Below, in pieces: positions 11,846 to 23,789 of a DNA stretch of 64,000 bases. The stretch covers positions 3,224,001 to 3,288,000 of the forward strand of contig NW_026946359.1 of the NCBI RefSeq assembly GCF_035222275.1, written 5' to 3'. This DNA comes from Podospora bellae-mahoneyi. Taxonomy: Eukaryota > Ascomycota > Sordariomycetes > Sordariales > Podosporaceae. Under the pieces are notes generated by a model that saw nothing but the letters and a program-made list of their open reading frames with translations, was not told where the DNA came from and ran no database searches. How positions within the stretch are numbered: the first letter of the stretch is position 1; each line of letters starts with the position of its first letter. A program made the translations under genes and the position numbers.

Positions 11846-13366
11846 ATGTTGATATTGGCTCTGGTCGCCCTTGGCGTTTTCTGGCTTTACCGGTTCAACT
11901 CGGCCTTGAGATCAACCCCTGAGGAAGCCCGCAAATTCTCACCCAAGCGCTGGACAAAAGAGCAGGTGAAGGAAGCCTATGAAAATGTCAAGAAAAACCC
12001 CGTCAACTTTCTCAAACATGTGCCCCCCGCTCAAGAGAGAAGATACATAATCGTCGGCGGCTCGGGTAAGTTCACCAAAAAAAAAAACCTCAAAATATCG
12101 CACACAAAGGCTAACAGTCTAACCCAGGCCTTGTGGGTGGTGACATCGTCCTCCAGCTCCTCGAGCGAGGCCAATCCCCCTCCAGCATCCGCATCCTCGA
12201 CTTCGCCCCCATCACCAGAGACGACATGCTCCCCAAGACCTCCGCCTGCGACTTTGTCCAAACAGACATCACCTCCATCCCCTCCGTCGAAGCCGCCTTC
12301 TCCAAACCCTGGCCCCCCCTCCGTCTCCCACCTCCCCCTCACGGTCTTCCACACCGCAGCCGTGATCCGCCCCCAAGAACGTCACCCCCTCCTCTACTCC
12401 CGCGTCAGCCGCGTCAACCGCGACGGCGCCATCATCGTCCTCAACACAGCCAAAAAGCAACACCACAACTGCGACATCTTCATCGCCACCTCTTCAGGTT
12501 CAGTGAGTATAACCCCCACCCGCTTCATCCCAACCTGGCCCTGGCAGTCCCATCCCGTCGGCTACTTCCAGCTCTGCAACGAATCCGACTTTGACCTCCC
12601 CCTCCGCCCCCACTCCCACTTCTTCGCCAACTACGCCCGCTCCAAAGCCGAAGCCGAGAGGGCAATCTGCTCCGCCAACACGGCCAACTTCCGAACCGGC
12701 TGCCTCCGCCCGGGAAACGCAATCTACGGCCAAAAGACCGACCCCTTGGTTGGGAACATCCTCCGGGAGGGGGAGTACATCGCCTTTACTCCCCAGGTGA
12801 TCCAGTCATTTGTCTACTCCCGCAACGTCTCGTTGGCGCACCTCCAGTTCGAAGCCGCGCTCCTGCCATCCCCTTCTGGTACCGCCCCCCCGGCGTGTGC
12901 AGGGAGACCGTTCGTCATAACAGACGCCGGACCACCCATCACCTTCCGTGACATGGCCCTAGCATGCGAGACGCTCTCCGATGCCAAGTTCGCTTACTCT
13001 GAGGCTTCGCCCCTCATCATCCACGCTATCGCCCACGTTATGGAATTCTGGTCGTTGCTCTTGGCAAGAGCCCCCTTTTTGACGAGGTGGTTTGGGTGGA
13101 AAGAGGCAAAGGGGCCGATCAGTATGCTCCAGCCTGCGGTGTTGAATGTGGGGATTCACTCCGTGGTGGATGACAGCAAGGCCAGGAGGAGGGTGGAGGA
13201 GGGGGGGATAGGGTACACGCCTGTGGCGAGCACACTGGAGGGGATCTCGATGCAGATTTCGGAGTTTAATGAGGATGTGAGGGCGGGGAGGATCAAGGGG
13301 GTGGGGTTGAGGGAGGGAAAAAAGATGGCAATGGTTGCTGAGGAGGCGGGGGCTCTTGCTTCGTAG
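11846..13366 (+). pseudogene. 3-beta-HSD / sterol-4-carboxylate 3-dehydrogenase-like protein, frame broken
   Basis: ATG at 11846 opens MLILALVALGVFWLYRF, a membrane anchor. Exon 1 ends at 12065; a 62-nt intron (12066-12127; GTAAGT, branch CTAAC, CCCAG) splits the Rossmann motif YIIVGGSG-LVGGDIVLQLL. The frame then runs through ILDFAPITRDDML to AAFSKPWPP, where a run of seven C (12312-12318) leaves one extra base; homology continues one frame over as SVSHLPLTVFHTAAVIRPQE, ATSSGSVS, the active-site-like YARSKAEAER, CLRPGNAIYGQKTDP, to a stop at 13366. As written, translation stops at 12594 after about 228 residues. Family members are NAD(P)-dependent ER dehydrogenases acting on sterol-like substrates (Erg26 is the best-known). 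Because both halves look under coding constraint, a sequencing or assembly indel in the C run is as likely as a true null. Confidence 0.78.
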
Positions 13367-13924
13367 GGGGGAGGGTTGTGAGGAGGTGGTTGATATATAT
13401 ATATATATATATCGGAGTGACAACTTGGTCGGGTTACCAATGCCGTGAGTTTTTGGCAACGAGGTAGGTAGGGAGGGTGAAACAGACAGTCTAACAAAAA
13501 CTTGGCCAACGTCACACGGTTGGAGAAAAAAGTATAAAAGGTGAACAGCCTTACAAAGATTAGCTGTGTCATATCCAATCTTGCCCTCTCTTGTCTGTCT
13601 CGCGTGGAAAGCGTAGCACATACAGTCTCCCGACACCACACCTCTGTTCAACTCGAACCCAACCATAGAAACAGACGACGAAAAGAAATAAGATGTAATT
13701 CAATCCAACTGAGCGCGCCATCCCATCCAAAATGGTGCCTGGTTAATATGTCCCGTGGTATCAAGATAAAATGACCCCCTAAACGCCCATCCTTCCATCC
13801 AAAGTAACGCCAGAAACAATGCTAAACAATAACTCAACGCAAAACTCAGCGCAAAAATCCAGAAATCAACAATACGCCTCAGTAGTCTCAGAACCCCCAA
13901 GACCCAAGACTGCGCAACCCAAAC
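13367..13924. other. Intergenic between convergent genes
   Basis: 3' flanks of the dehydrogenase (+) and PPPDE (-) genes. Contains a (TA)10 tract at 13393-13412. No gene seen. Confidence 0.6.
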
Positions 13925-14674
13925 TCAAGAAGTAGGAGCCCTCTCCGCCCTAGGCAAAACCCTCCCCTCCTCATCCCTCGCCTTCCCCTTCCCCTTGTTA
14001 ATCGTAATCCCGTGTTCCTCCTCCTCCCTCCTCCCCTCCTGCCCAACCAACCTAGGCACCTCATCACTCCCCCTCAGCATCCTACTCCCCTCCCCATAGT
14101 ACTCATCCCCACTCTCCTCCCCCTCCAACAAACCCCCCCCACCACCACCTCTATTATGCGTCTCAAAATCCGGCGCCTCGATCCACTCCCTCGGCACAAC
14201 ACAAGGCAGTGCAACCCCAATACTCGCCGCCCTGTTCAACCACCCCGGCCCCGGCCTTCCCGTCAACTTCTCGCACAGATAACTCGTGAAATGGTTGCAA
14301 TTCTTGGTCAGCAAATTATACGACGTGCCCAAAAACTCCTCCGACGCCCTCCGGATGATGGAGTCAATCTCGGCTTCGGTGGCCAGGGTGAAACCGTGGA
14401 GGATCTCGGTGCGAAAGGTTCCCCCAGGGGGTAGGGTGAGGGGTTTGGTCCAGTAGACGCCTGTGAGGCCGGGGCGGTCGTGACCGCCGTAGGCGTATTC
14501 TTTGTTGTTGAGGACGACGCCTGAGTGGAGGAGGGAGGTTCCCAGGGCCCAGAGGGTGTTGGAGAGTTTTCCCGGGGGTAAGAGGTCGTAGACGTGGATG
14601 GTGATTTCGGTTTTTTGGAGGGAGAGGGTGGAGCGGTGGGAGGGGCGGGCTGGGGGGCGGGTTGAGGATGGCAT
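13925..14674 (-). CDS. PPPDE-family deSUMOylating isopeptidase-like protease
   Basis: Single exon, 249 residues, start ATG 14674 (MPSSTRPPARPSHRS). Residues about 24-160 form a PPPDE (DUF862/DeSI) thiol protease fold: ITIHVYDLLPPG, then LLHSGVVLNNKEYAYGG with the presumed catalytic His50, and LLTKNCNHFTSYLCEKLTG with the presumed catalytic Cys126. GLNRAASIG-like sequence after the Cys also matches the family. The C-terminal third is disordered and charged. Family members cleave SUMO or ubiquitin from proteins in cytosol or nucleus. It is divergent from OLA1 across a 1-kb gap. Confidence 0.88.
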   Translation of the reverse strand: MPSSTRPPARPSHRSTLSLQKTEITIHVYDLLPPGKLSNTLWALGTSLLHSGVVLNNKEYAYGGHDRPGLTGVYWTKPLTLPPGGTFRTEILHGFTLATEAEIDSIIRRASEEFLGTSYNLLTKNCNHFTSYLCEKLTGRPGPGWLNRAASIGVALPCVVPREWIEAPDFETHNRGGGGGGLLEGEESGDEYYGEGSRMLRGSDEVPRLVGQEGRREEEEHGITINKGKGKARDEEGRVLPRAERAPTS

Positions 14675-15682
14675 TTTTTGGTGGTTTTGATGATAGTGAC
14701 TGTGATGGATGGATGGGTTGATGGTTCAAGAGGTATTAGGTTTGAGAAGCGAGCAAGATTTGGGTGGTGGAGGTCAATAATGTGGCTGCGCAAGTGTAGG
14801 TCCGGATAGCTGCGATAGGCAACACACTAGGTTGGTGAGGAATGGCAAAACAAAGAGCTGCTGCGCAAACTGATTTCTGATAGCGAGGATGCCGCGACTA
14901 GGATCGGGGTTGTGAGGGGTGCATTCCGAAGGTGTTTGTGGGTTTGTGATGATGAAGATGGAGATAGTTTCGATCCAATCGTAGTCAAGACACACAAGGC
15001 AATTGTGCTGTGCGAAGAGTGATGCATCAGAAACACTTTCCAGGTGACCGCTGCTGCAGATGATGGATGGATGTCTTTCGCATCCGGCGGGCGCGGGCAG
15101 CTTATCCTTCCAGAAGACCCCACTCTGACGCTCGCGACTCGGCTAGCCCCACCCCGTCAGAGCCGGAACGCACAGTCAGGTCCCGAGGTGGCCCAAGCGC
15201 TCTCGAAAAGCTCCCCAGGTCGGCCAATCGATTCTCCAGAGCCAGACTAACCCCACTGAGATGGATCATTTTCATGGAAATTTCTGCGCTGTGGTGCCCT
15301 GATCGTTGCTGGTGCTTTTAAAACTCCAAAAAACTTCAAGAAATTGAAGAAAAAAAGAAAACCGGCGACCAGAATATCAAGCGATCGCTGGGAAGCCCAA
15401 CAAACCAAAACAAAAACTTGCCTTGAGCACAGCCTTGTCGTTCACTCTTTCAGGGCTCCTTTTATATCCAAAGTCTCAACTACGCGCGGCTCGTGGCACT
15501 CCTGGGTGGCCCACGAGCAAGTCACAACGGCGTCCCTTATTGGCAGTTCATTCTTCTCTTCTCCATTACCCCTCCTTCGACCCCTCGCAGCTAGCTCTGC
15601 ATTTTTCAAAAAGCCAGTGCTTGATTGCACTTTCATCTACCTTTCTACTCGTCAGTACAGCAAAAAAAGAGGTCCAGCCAGA
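14675..15682. promoter_or_regulatory. Divergent promoter region between PPPDE and OLA1 genes
   Basis: One kilobase between start codons of opposite-strand genes. The OLA1 side is pyrimidine-rich just before the ATG (15540-15660), as is usual for strongly expressed fungal genes. I see no certain binding sites. Confidence 0.45.
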
Positions 15683-17235
15683 ATGCCCCCAAAAAAGGCC
15701 GTCGAGGAGAAGAAGGTCCTCTTGGGCCGTCCTGGTAACAACCTGAAGAGTGGTATTGTGGGTTCTTTTTTTTTTTTTTCTTTTCCCTCCTTCCCTCCTT
15801 CTCCCCACTCCCTCCCTCCCTAAGCTCATATAGATAGTTCTTGCTAACCTTTTCTCTCCCTTCTATCAGGTCGGGTTGGCGAACGTCGGCAAGTCCACGC
15901 TCTTCCAGGCCATCACCAAGTGCAACTTGGGTAACCCCGCAGTACGCATCGAACGGATTCGATCCTGAAGGGACTGGCGATGCTGATACAAGCCGCAGAA
16001 CTTCCCCTATGCTACCATTGACCCAGAGGAGGCCCGCGTCATCGTCCCTGATGAGCGCTATGACTGGCTTTGCGAGAAGTACAAGCCCAAGTCGCGCGTC
16101 CCTGCCAACCTCACAGTCTACGACATCGCTGGTTTGACCCGTGGTGCCTCAACAGGAGCCGGTCTCGGCAATGCCTTCTTGTCGCACATTCGCGCTGTCG
16201 ATGCCATCTTCCAGGTCGTTCGTTGCTTCGATGATGCCGAGATTATCCACGTCGAGGGTGATGTCAACCCAACACGTGATCTCGATATCATCAGCGAGGA
16301 GCTGAGACTCAAGGACATTGAGTTCGTTGAGAAGGCCCTCGAGAACCAGAAGAAGAAGACCCGCCAGGGTGGTCAGAGTCTTCAGATGAAGCAGTGGAAG
16401 GAGGAGGAGGCCACGATCGAGAAGATCTTGGCCCACCTCAGGGACGGCAAGGAGGTCCGCAAGGGCACCTGGGGTCCCAAGGAGGTATGTGCTTGCTTTT
16501 TGTTTTTGATCCATTCCTTCCCGTGGTTCCATGATGATAAAGGGTCCGTGACCCGAACTTTAAACCCAGCTCGTCGAATGTCTTTTTGGCATACTGAGAG
16601 TAACTTTAAATCTGAACGATATCACACATTCCAACTTGACACATGATCTTCTTTGGGGAAGTTGATGCTAATAGAGTCAACAGATCGAGGTCATCAATCC
16701 CCTGTTCCTCCTGACGGCCAAGCCTGTCGTGTACCTTGTCAACCTTTCCGAGAAGGACTACATCCGCAAGAAGAACAAGTATCTTCCCGGTGTTGCCAAG
16801 TGGATCCAGGACAACGCTCCTGGTGACCCCATCATCCCCATCTCCGTCGCTTTCGAGGAGCGCCTGACCCGCTTCGAGACTGACGAGGAGGTTGCTGAGG
16901 AGGAGAAGAAGGTCGGCGCCCAGTCGGCTCTTCCCAAGCTCATTGTCACCATGCGCAAGGCCCTCGATCTCGGCAGCTTCTTCACTGTCGGCCCCGATGA
17001 GGTTCGCCAGTGGACTCTCCGCAACGGCACCAAGGCGCCCCAGGCGGCTGGTGTTATCCACACTGACTTTGAGAAGACCTTCATCCAGGCCATCGTCTTC
17101 AAGTACACCGACCTCAAGGAGCTCGGTGACGAAGCCGAGGTCAGATCCAAGGGGAAGATCATGACCAAGGGCAAGGACTACATCGTCGAGGACGGTGATA
17201 TCCTGCACTTCAAGGCCGGTGCCGCCAAGAGCTAA
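15683..17235 (+). CDS. OLA1: Obg-like ATPase OLA1 (YchF family)
   Basis: 394 residues from four exons: 15683-15757, 15870-15941, 15999-16484, 16684-17235, all with phase-0 junctions. Introns are 112, 57 and 199 nt. N-terminus [20 protein letters not shown]. The P-loop [10 protein letters not shown] has Ala where most relatives have Pro; switch region [33 protein letters not shown] is the G3/Walker B region; [19 protein letters not shown] follows; the C-terminal TGS domain has [33 protein letters not shown] and [12 protein letters not shown]. Length matches yeast and human OLA1. These P-loop proteins bind ATP rather than GTP, associate with ribosomes and affect translation and stress responses. 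Cytosolic. Confidence 0.96.
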
Positions 17236-18181
17236 GCTCTAAGCTCACATTAAAATTAATGATATGAAGTTTATGAGAAATGAGTAAGCAGCCTGTCGTG
17301 TAAAATACCTGGGCATTGTGTCACTGAAGCTCAGGCAAGATCCTGAGAGGAGCGAGTCCGAAAAGGGGCTACATGCGTGAGCTGAGAGCTGCCATTCAGT
17401 GTCGCCTGTATCATTTCATTGTGTGGTAAGAATTGGGGGAACACAGCCTTGCTGCCTTGAAAACAATTGCGCAGAGCATAGAAGAGCAGAATAAAAAAAA
17501 ACAATAAAAACGTGTGAAATGATCATCTTGACTTCTTCAACATGACTGACCGAGTGTTGATATGTGACCCCCACTTGAGTGTTTGCTTGCTGGGAGATCG
17601 CCGGAGTGGCCACAAGGGGCGGGAGCTGTCGCTGCGGTTGGTGCCACCTGCTGCTTGCTGTACGTAGCGCCAAGCCGTCAGGGATGCCACTGTTCCACCG
17701 ACCACGGCATCCATCCATCCCATGCTGTTCGTCCAGCATCGCCGGCCCAGATACATAAGTAACCAAACAGTTCTTGTGGAATGCGCCCGAAGCTGACGAC
17801 GCCGTACCCGACATTGCGAATCACTCTGCGAATCCCGATCATTACATCTTTTCTCTGACAACCCACCCAAACGACTCCGTTTTCCCCCGCGCTGTACCAC
17901 TCGAGCTGGGTACCTACACACACTGCCAACGAACCCGTCACCTACCTACCTTTGCCGAGCGAGCTTCCCTTTTGGCGGGATTGCGTCACGTCTGATCCCA
18001 CCACCACCACCACCGCGTTTTTCTTGTTGTCTACTACCTACGAGCTTCCTCGACATAGAATCCAAGCAATAGTTGCATGACTGCTACCCATCGTCGACCG
18101 CCCAATGGTGGCTTATAACACAACAGAATTCAACAACACCATACAGTGAAAAAGGGGAGGGAGAGGGAAAAAGTCGAATGA
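17236..18181. other. Intergenic, no gene seen
   Basis: Between the OLA1 stop and the VPS9 protein start, both on +. Overlapping minus-strand frames at 17.4-17.9 kb lack domains and are mutually exclusive. Probably OLA1 terminator plus VPS9-gene promoter. Confidence 0.55.
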
Positions 18182-21100
18182 ATGCAACCCCTAAACCCCT
18201 TCCTGAGCGCCTTCCTCAAGAGCCCGGTGCTGGCGCAGTGCCTCCCGCCGCAGCAGCACATTCTCTTGGTGCCCCTGGCGGATGTGCTCCTCAACTCGCG
18301 AGACGCAGAAACAGGGGCGCCGCTGACGGCGTCGATCGGGTCGGAGGAGTTTCTCGGGAGTCATGTGGTGAGGATACCGCTTTTGAAAGGGGGGAAGGAT
18401 GGACAGGGTCAGGGACAGCAGCAGAATCTAAGGGAGATGAGAGGGAAGCCGAAAATGTACGGGACGGTGAATGGGAGGAGTTTGGTGGTCAAGGACGGGG
18501 GGGTTTACACCAACAAGGGGTTTAAAGCGCTGGCTCAGGCCAACTTGCTGCATGAGACGCTTTGGTACCCGGATACGTTGGACCCGAGGCAGTTTTTGAT
18601 CTATTTTATTAACCGGCCTTTGGTGGGGTCTTGGGAGGAGGTTAGGATTGTGCCGGCTGTACCACCACCACCGTCACCGTCACCGTCACTGGCGGAGGGG
18701 GGATTGCGGAAGGTGTTGTTGGGTGAGGGGGGGACGAAGACGACAAGGAAGAAGGATATCAAGAGTTTTCATGAGCTGCTGGTTAATTTCCCGAGTATTG
18801 CTAAGCAGATGCAGGGGGGGCTGGAGAAGCTTTTTAGGGAGTTTACGATTGTTTTTGAGAGGATATTGCCGCCTCCGCCGCCGCCGTCGGGGAAGACAGT
18901 ACCGGAGGGGGAGCCGGGGAAGGGGGTCGGGGTTGCGGGGGAAGAGGGTACGAATGGGAATGCGGCGCCGGAGAATGTGCTGACGGAGGATGATGAGGAG
19001 GTTATGAGGACTTCGTTGGAGACGGCGGTGACGACGGCGATTGATTTGTTTCAGAATGTGGACAAGCAGCAGTTGACGCTCTTGGGGGCGACGACGGACT
19101 TGACGGGGCCGGTGGTGGAGAGGTTGATCGAGCGTTATATTGCCGAGAATGTGCACCATTTGCTGTTTCCGAGGATTGCCGGGTTGAGGAGGCAGGATGA
19201 TTTGGAACTGGAGGCCAAGATAAGGCAGATGAACAATATTGACATCTCGCAGTTGGGGATTGCGATTGATGGGGGGATGAAGGCCAAGAGGGAGGTGGTG
19301 AGCCGGTTGGGGAATGCGGTCGAGGAGTTTAGGAAAATGCCGAATGCGAGTTGTCCGCAGGAGATGATGGAGATTTTGCTGGCGACGACGAAGGCGGCGA
19401 CGCAGTTTAGCGAGGGGACGGCGACACAGGGACAGCCGAGGTCGGCGACGGAGAAGCCGGCTATGACGATAAATGCGGATACGCTGGTGTCGCTGTTGCT
19501 GTATGTGGTGATCAAGGCGCAGATCAAGCACCTCCAGGCGAGGTTGGCGTATATAAGACATTTCGTCTTTATCGATGATGTGGAGAGTGGTGAGATGGGG
19601 TATGCGCTTAGCACCTTCGAGGCTGTGTTATCGTATCTCGACCGGGAGTCTGGAGGGCTGAGGAGGGCCAGTCGTAGGAATAAGGCTTTGTGGGATGCTG
19701 TTTCGAAGGGGGATATGCCGGAGCTGAGGAAGATCTTGGAACCAACAGAGGATGCGATCGAAGATGAGGACGATTACGGGTCTTCACGCTGGCGGAGGCG
19801 ATCGTCAACTGGTTGGAGCTTCACGAATGGAGCTTCGTCAACAACTCTAGCAGCATCAGACAGGTTCTCGGTCGGATCTGGGCTCGGTCATGTGTTTCCA
19901 TTTCAAAATGGATCAGCCGAAACTCTGGAACAACCACCACCAAAACGCATCAAGAAGGTGTCGATGGACACCAGGAGTATGTCCAGCGGCTCCGAGATTT
20001 CGTTTCGGTCGTTGCCCATGAGTATCGGGACGTTCACAAGTGGGATCGAAGGCGATACTTCTATTGAGCGCCTGGTTCAAACACAGGACGCCAAAGGGGA
20101 GTCGGTTTTGATGATGGCGATTCAACATGGGCAACCACAGGTGTTGAAATACTTGTTGTCTTTTCGGCAATACTACACGGCACCGGTCATTCTGGAGGAC
20201 CAGGACAACGAAGAAACAACGTTGTTCAGCGCGGCCGTGCAGCTGGGCAATGCCGAAGTCATCAACGGACTTCTTGATTACATTCTCGACTCTACGGGAG
20301 ACGACAACAAGATCAAGGAGTATCTCGCTCGTCAGGACACCTGGGGGCGGAGCGCAGCGCATTATCTGTTCCACGCACCCTTTCTAATCGGTAGAATCGG
20401 CCGGTTACTCCCCTGGAGACAAAAGGACAAGAACGGGCAAACCCCATTGTTTGCTTTGTGTCGATCCTACGATAACCCAAATTACTACACCATGGTGGAG
20501 GAAGGGCTGGAGATTGCGACCAAGTGTCAGGGAGATGGCCAGCCTCTACACATTGACGACCATGTTGATCAGAAGGGGAACACCCTTCTTCATATTGTCA
20601 ACGAACCAAAACTGGCACTCAAGATCCTGCAGCAGTGCGATTTGGATGTTAACGCTACAAACGAAAAGAGATTCACGGCGCTGATGTTGGCGAGTAAATA
20701 CGGCCGGTTTGATATGGTCAGGACGCTGTTTGGCGACCCAAGAGTCGACACTGCTGCAAGAGAACTTCGAGGTCTGACGGCGGTGGAGTTGGCCAAAGAC
20801 GATGACTTGCGCAATAAGATTGATGATCTTGTGCTGTTTTCCCTCTCCCACGGCAGCTCCGACTCCCGCACTACGGGAGTGGTCAGGTCATTCTTTGTCG
20901 AAGACGGCACCATCCGCTTCGTGCTCAAGTCGGGGGCCCCAGTTGACGAGCATAGCTATGCCGTGACGACCTGTCGGAGGTCCCTGGCTGACTTTGAGCA
21001 TCTCGCCAAGTTGCTGCAGATGGAAAACCCAGCGTCGTGGATCCCTTCGCTGGCGGACCTGAGATCGCCGACGCAGATCCCTTCACGGCCGAGTAGGGCG

Positions 21101-22091
21101 GTGCTGAAGGATTTACAAATCAGGATGGACTGGTTTTTGAAGGTGTTGCTTGCCCACCCGACGTTTTCCACGCACGAGATGCTGTGGGAGTTTTTCCTCG
21201 TGCCGGATCTGCAGCTGGATCAGATGGCGGAGAGGAGCAAGCTCAAGGCGGATGCGCTGTTGGAAAAGGTGCATGAGGAGCTGGAACCGGTGCAGGATCT
21301 GAGGGAGGTGGAGCAGTTTGTTGATCACGCGAGGGATATCGTGAGGAGCGTGCACTTTTCGACGAGGAGCGTGGCGAGGAGGGCGAACAATACTGGGAAT
21401 GTGGTCAATGGTTTGTTTTTTCCGCCTCCATCACTGTCAGCGGTAACTAATAGTGTGTAAAGATCTCTACGAGTCCTCCACCCTCCTCTCCAAAGCGCTC
21501 GCCACCCTCCCCTTTCTCCCGCAGAATTACATCTCTGGCTTCGAAACCTACGTTCGCTCCTTGGCGCCTTCGCAGTCGTCGCCTATTTCGCAGTTTTTTT
21601 CGGCGTTTCTGGCGCTGTACAGCAATATAGAAGCTATACTCAAAGCGCTGGGGAGACCACCGCAGACGATAGCAAAGATTATTGCCATTCGGAAGGAGGT
21701 AGAAAGGAACTATAACACGCTTAACAGGTCAAGTAGATGGCCTTTGGGACTGCTGGATGAAACGAGGCAGAGGATGAATGAGGATAGGGAGGAGAAGGCG
21801 AGGAAGATGGAGCAGGAGGCGGAGATGCTTGGCAGGGAGCTGAGGTATACGCAGCAGACGGTGGCAGGGGAGTTGGCGGGGTGGAGGGAGATGCATGAGA
21901 GGTTGGGGAGGAGGGCGATCAGGGATTTGGCGAGGGGGATGGTGGTGCAGGAGAGGGGGAGATTGGAGGGGGTTAGGAGGGCGTTGAGACGGGTTAAGGA
22001 GGGGGGGGAGGGGGTGGTTAGGCCGAGGATGAGGGTTGGGTTGGTTGACGGGTTGTTGGATGAGGGGGAGGGGAGTGGGAGCGGGGGTTAG
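18182..22091 (+). CDS. VPS9 domain, ankyrin repeat and PX domain protein
   Basis: 1285 residues from exons 18182-21410 and 21463-22091; the 52-nt intron (GTTTGT donor, CTAAT branch, AAAG acceptor) joins VVN-DLYESSTLLSKALA. Start MQPLNPFLSAFLKSPVLAQ. Residues about 300-490 hold a VPS9 GEF domain (IDLFQNVDKQQLTLLGAT, ADTLVSLLLYVVIKAQIKHL, HFVFIDDVESGEMGYALSTF). Ankyrin repeats follow from about 505 to 890 (GESVLMMAIQHGQPQVLKYL; FTALMLASKYGRFDMVRTL). A PX-like domain lies near 900-1020 (SYAVTTCRRSLADFEHLAKL). The C-terminus is helical with a coiled coil (EEKARKMEQEAEMLGRELRY). VPS9 domains activate Rab5/Vps21-type GTPases and PX domains bind endosomal phosphoinositides, so an endosomal GEF is the natural role. 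Confidence 0.9.
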
Positions 22092-23789
22092 CGATGGAGG
22101 GGGGAGAGCCTACCTAGCGAGTGGCTTTTGTGTAATTTTGTGCTTTTGGTGATGGGGTTAGGATAACAAGATGGGGATTAAACGGATGGGGGGATACCCG
22201 ACGACTTTTCTGTTCTTTTGGCTATGAGTAAGGTTTTGTAGGGAAGAGGCAATGGGAGAAGAGGGGTTGTATTGATAGATGTGTAGGGTTATTCAGCACA
22301 TATTAATTTTGAGAGAGGGATGGCCAATGCAAGCCTTCCCTGAGCTTCGCACATAATCAACCACATTAACGATTATATCCTCAAGCAGCACGACAACCGC
22401 AACCAGCCAACTCCCAAACAAAAAACCTCCCCAAGACGTATCCAAACCTACACCACCACCACCCTTACTCTTCTGCTTTTTTTCCCGCCACCGTCGCCGT
22501 TACTACCCATCTCGATGCAGTTGATATTTCGCTCGGGATGTTCACGATCATACAACACATAAGCGGGATACCTAGCCCAAGGGGTTATGCGCCGTGACCC
22601 TGGACACATTGTCCGCCGCCAAGTCACCCCGCCAGCGTCGGGACATCGTCGACAAGAAAGAGTGATGTTGCCTGCCCCCCCCCAATGTGGACTTCTCCAC
22701 GGCTGCTGTTGGGAAATCGACGAATCCCCCACGAGCGAAGGTATTTCCACCTTTTACCCTCGTGCTCTGCCGCCGCGGCGTGGATCTCGGATGGTTTGTA
22801 TGGTTCGGCCGTCATCGTGAAGACATACCTTTTGGTCTTTCATGGGGGAGCAAACTGTCGGATGGATATGAGAGGGGAAAAAATAGTGAGCTGCCTTGGA
22901 TTAGTACCTAAGTTCATGCGAAAGCTCCAGCTTTGAAGCAAAAGATAGGAAGAGAACCTTTACAGAGCCCCCTGCTTATTTACCCTATGCCCCCCCCCCA
23001 AAAAGCCAAAGCCTAAAAGAGGTGGCTCTCCCGAGTATCTCTTTTGAGTATCAAGCGTGGAAGGACATTTAATAGGCTTTAACAGATAATTAAAGGACTT
23101 TAAAAAATAATTTAAGAGCCTCGAAAGATAGTTAAAAGGCCTTGAAAACAATTCAAAGGACTCTAAAGCTAGTTTAAAGGCTTGTTGATTTTCTTTGAAG
23201 GCCTTTTATTGCATTGTATGAAGGGCGAGTAAATAGGTGGAGAGGGAGCACTGGTAAGATAAATAGGGGGCTCCGTAGGAGTTCTCTCAAAGTTAAGCCA
23301 ATTTCAGGTTCGGAAGACGTAAGAACAAAGTTTTCGCACCAATGGCTAGCTATACACAGCAGCTATGGACAGTCGTCATGGGTTATGGACAGTCGCCGGA
23401 CACCTGTGATGATCTTGGATGTGATCGCCAAAGATCAGAACGGCTTCATTGTAACCAGGCTTGGGATGCCCATGCAACAACACAAGACTTTATATTTGCC
23501 AATATTGGGCACCTGACTGTTCGAAAAGACAAAGTTTCAGCAATTTTTACACGTGCAGGTAAACCGCATCATATGTCAAGAGAGACATGTTGGCCCACCG
23601 ACAAAGATTGGTTTCATGTATTTTATTTGTCACCCACGACACGACGTTTAAAGAAACAAAACACACTCTGGCAAACTCAACATATTCTACTCACCTGCAA
23701 GATCATCCATCTTCTTAGAAATAACAGCCCTAAGCCAAATCCTCAAGTATGCCACAAGAGATCATCCCTGTGGTCCAGCATTACCCTGT
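22092..23789. other. Intergenic, 1.7 kb, repeat-bearing, no gene seen
   Basis: Downstream of the VPS9 gene. Becomes AT-rich past 22.9 kb and carries the degenerate tandem repeat at 23.06-23.21 kb. An ATG-started frame at 23342-23791 (MASYTQQLWTVVMGYGQSP) gives 149 residues without any family likeness and is not called. Confidence 0.5.
23061..23210 (+). repeat. Dispersed degenerate tandem repeat, copy A (~21-bp unit)
   Basis: About seven units of 20-23 bases with consensus near AGGCCTTNAAAGATAGTTAA: for example AGCCTCGAAAGATAGTTAAA, AGGCCTTGAAAACAATTCAA and AGGACTCTAAAGCTAGTTTA in succession. The same unit recurs at 29.1 and 48.4 kb. AT-rich, non-coding. Confidence 0.75.

Noticed and set aside
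17416-17941. Three overlapping minus frames after OLA1
   Set aside because: Mutually exclusive, no conserved motif; region is better read as terminator plus promoter.
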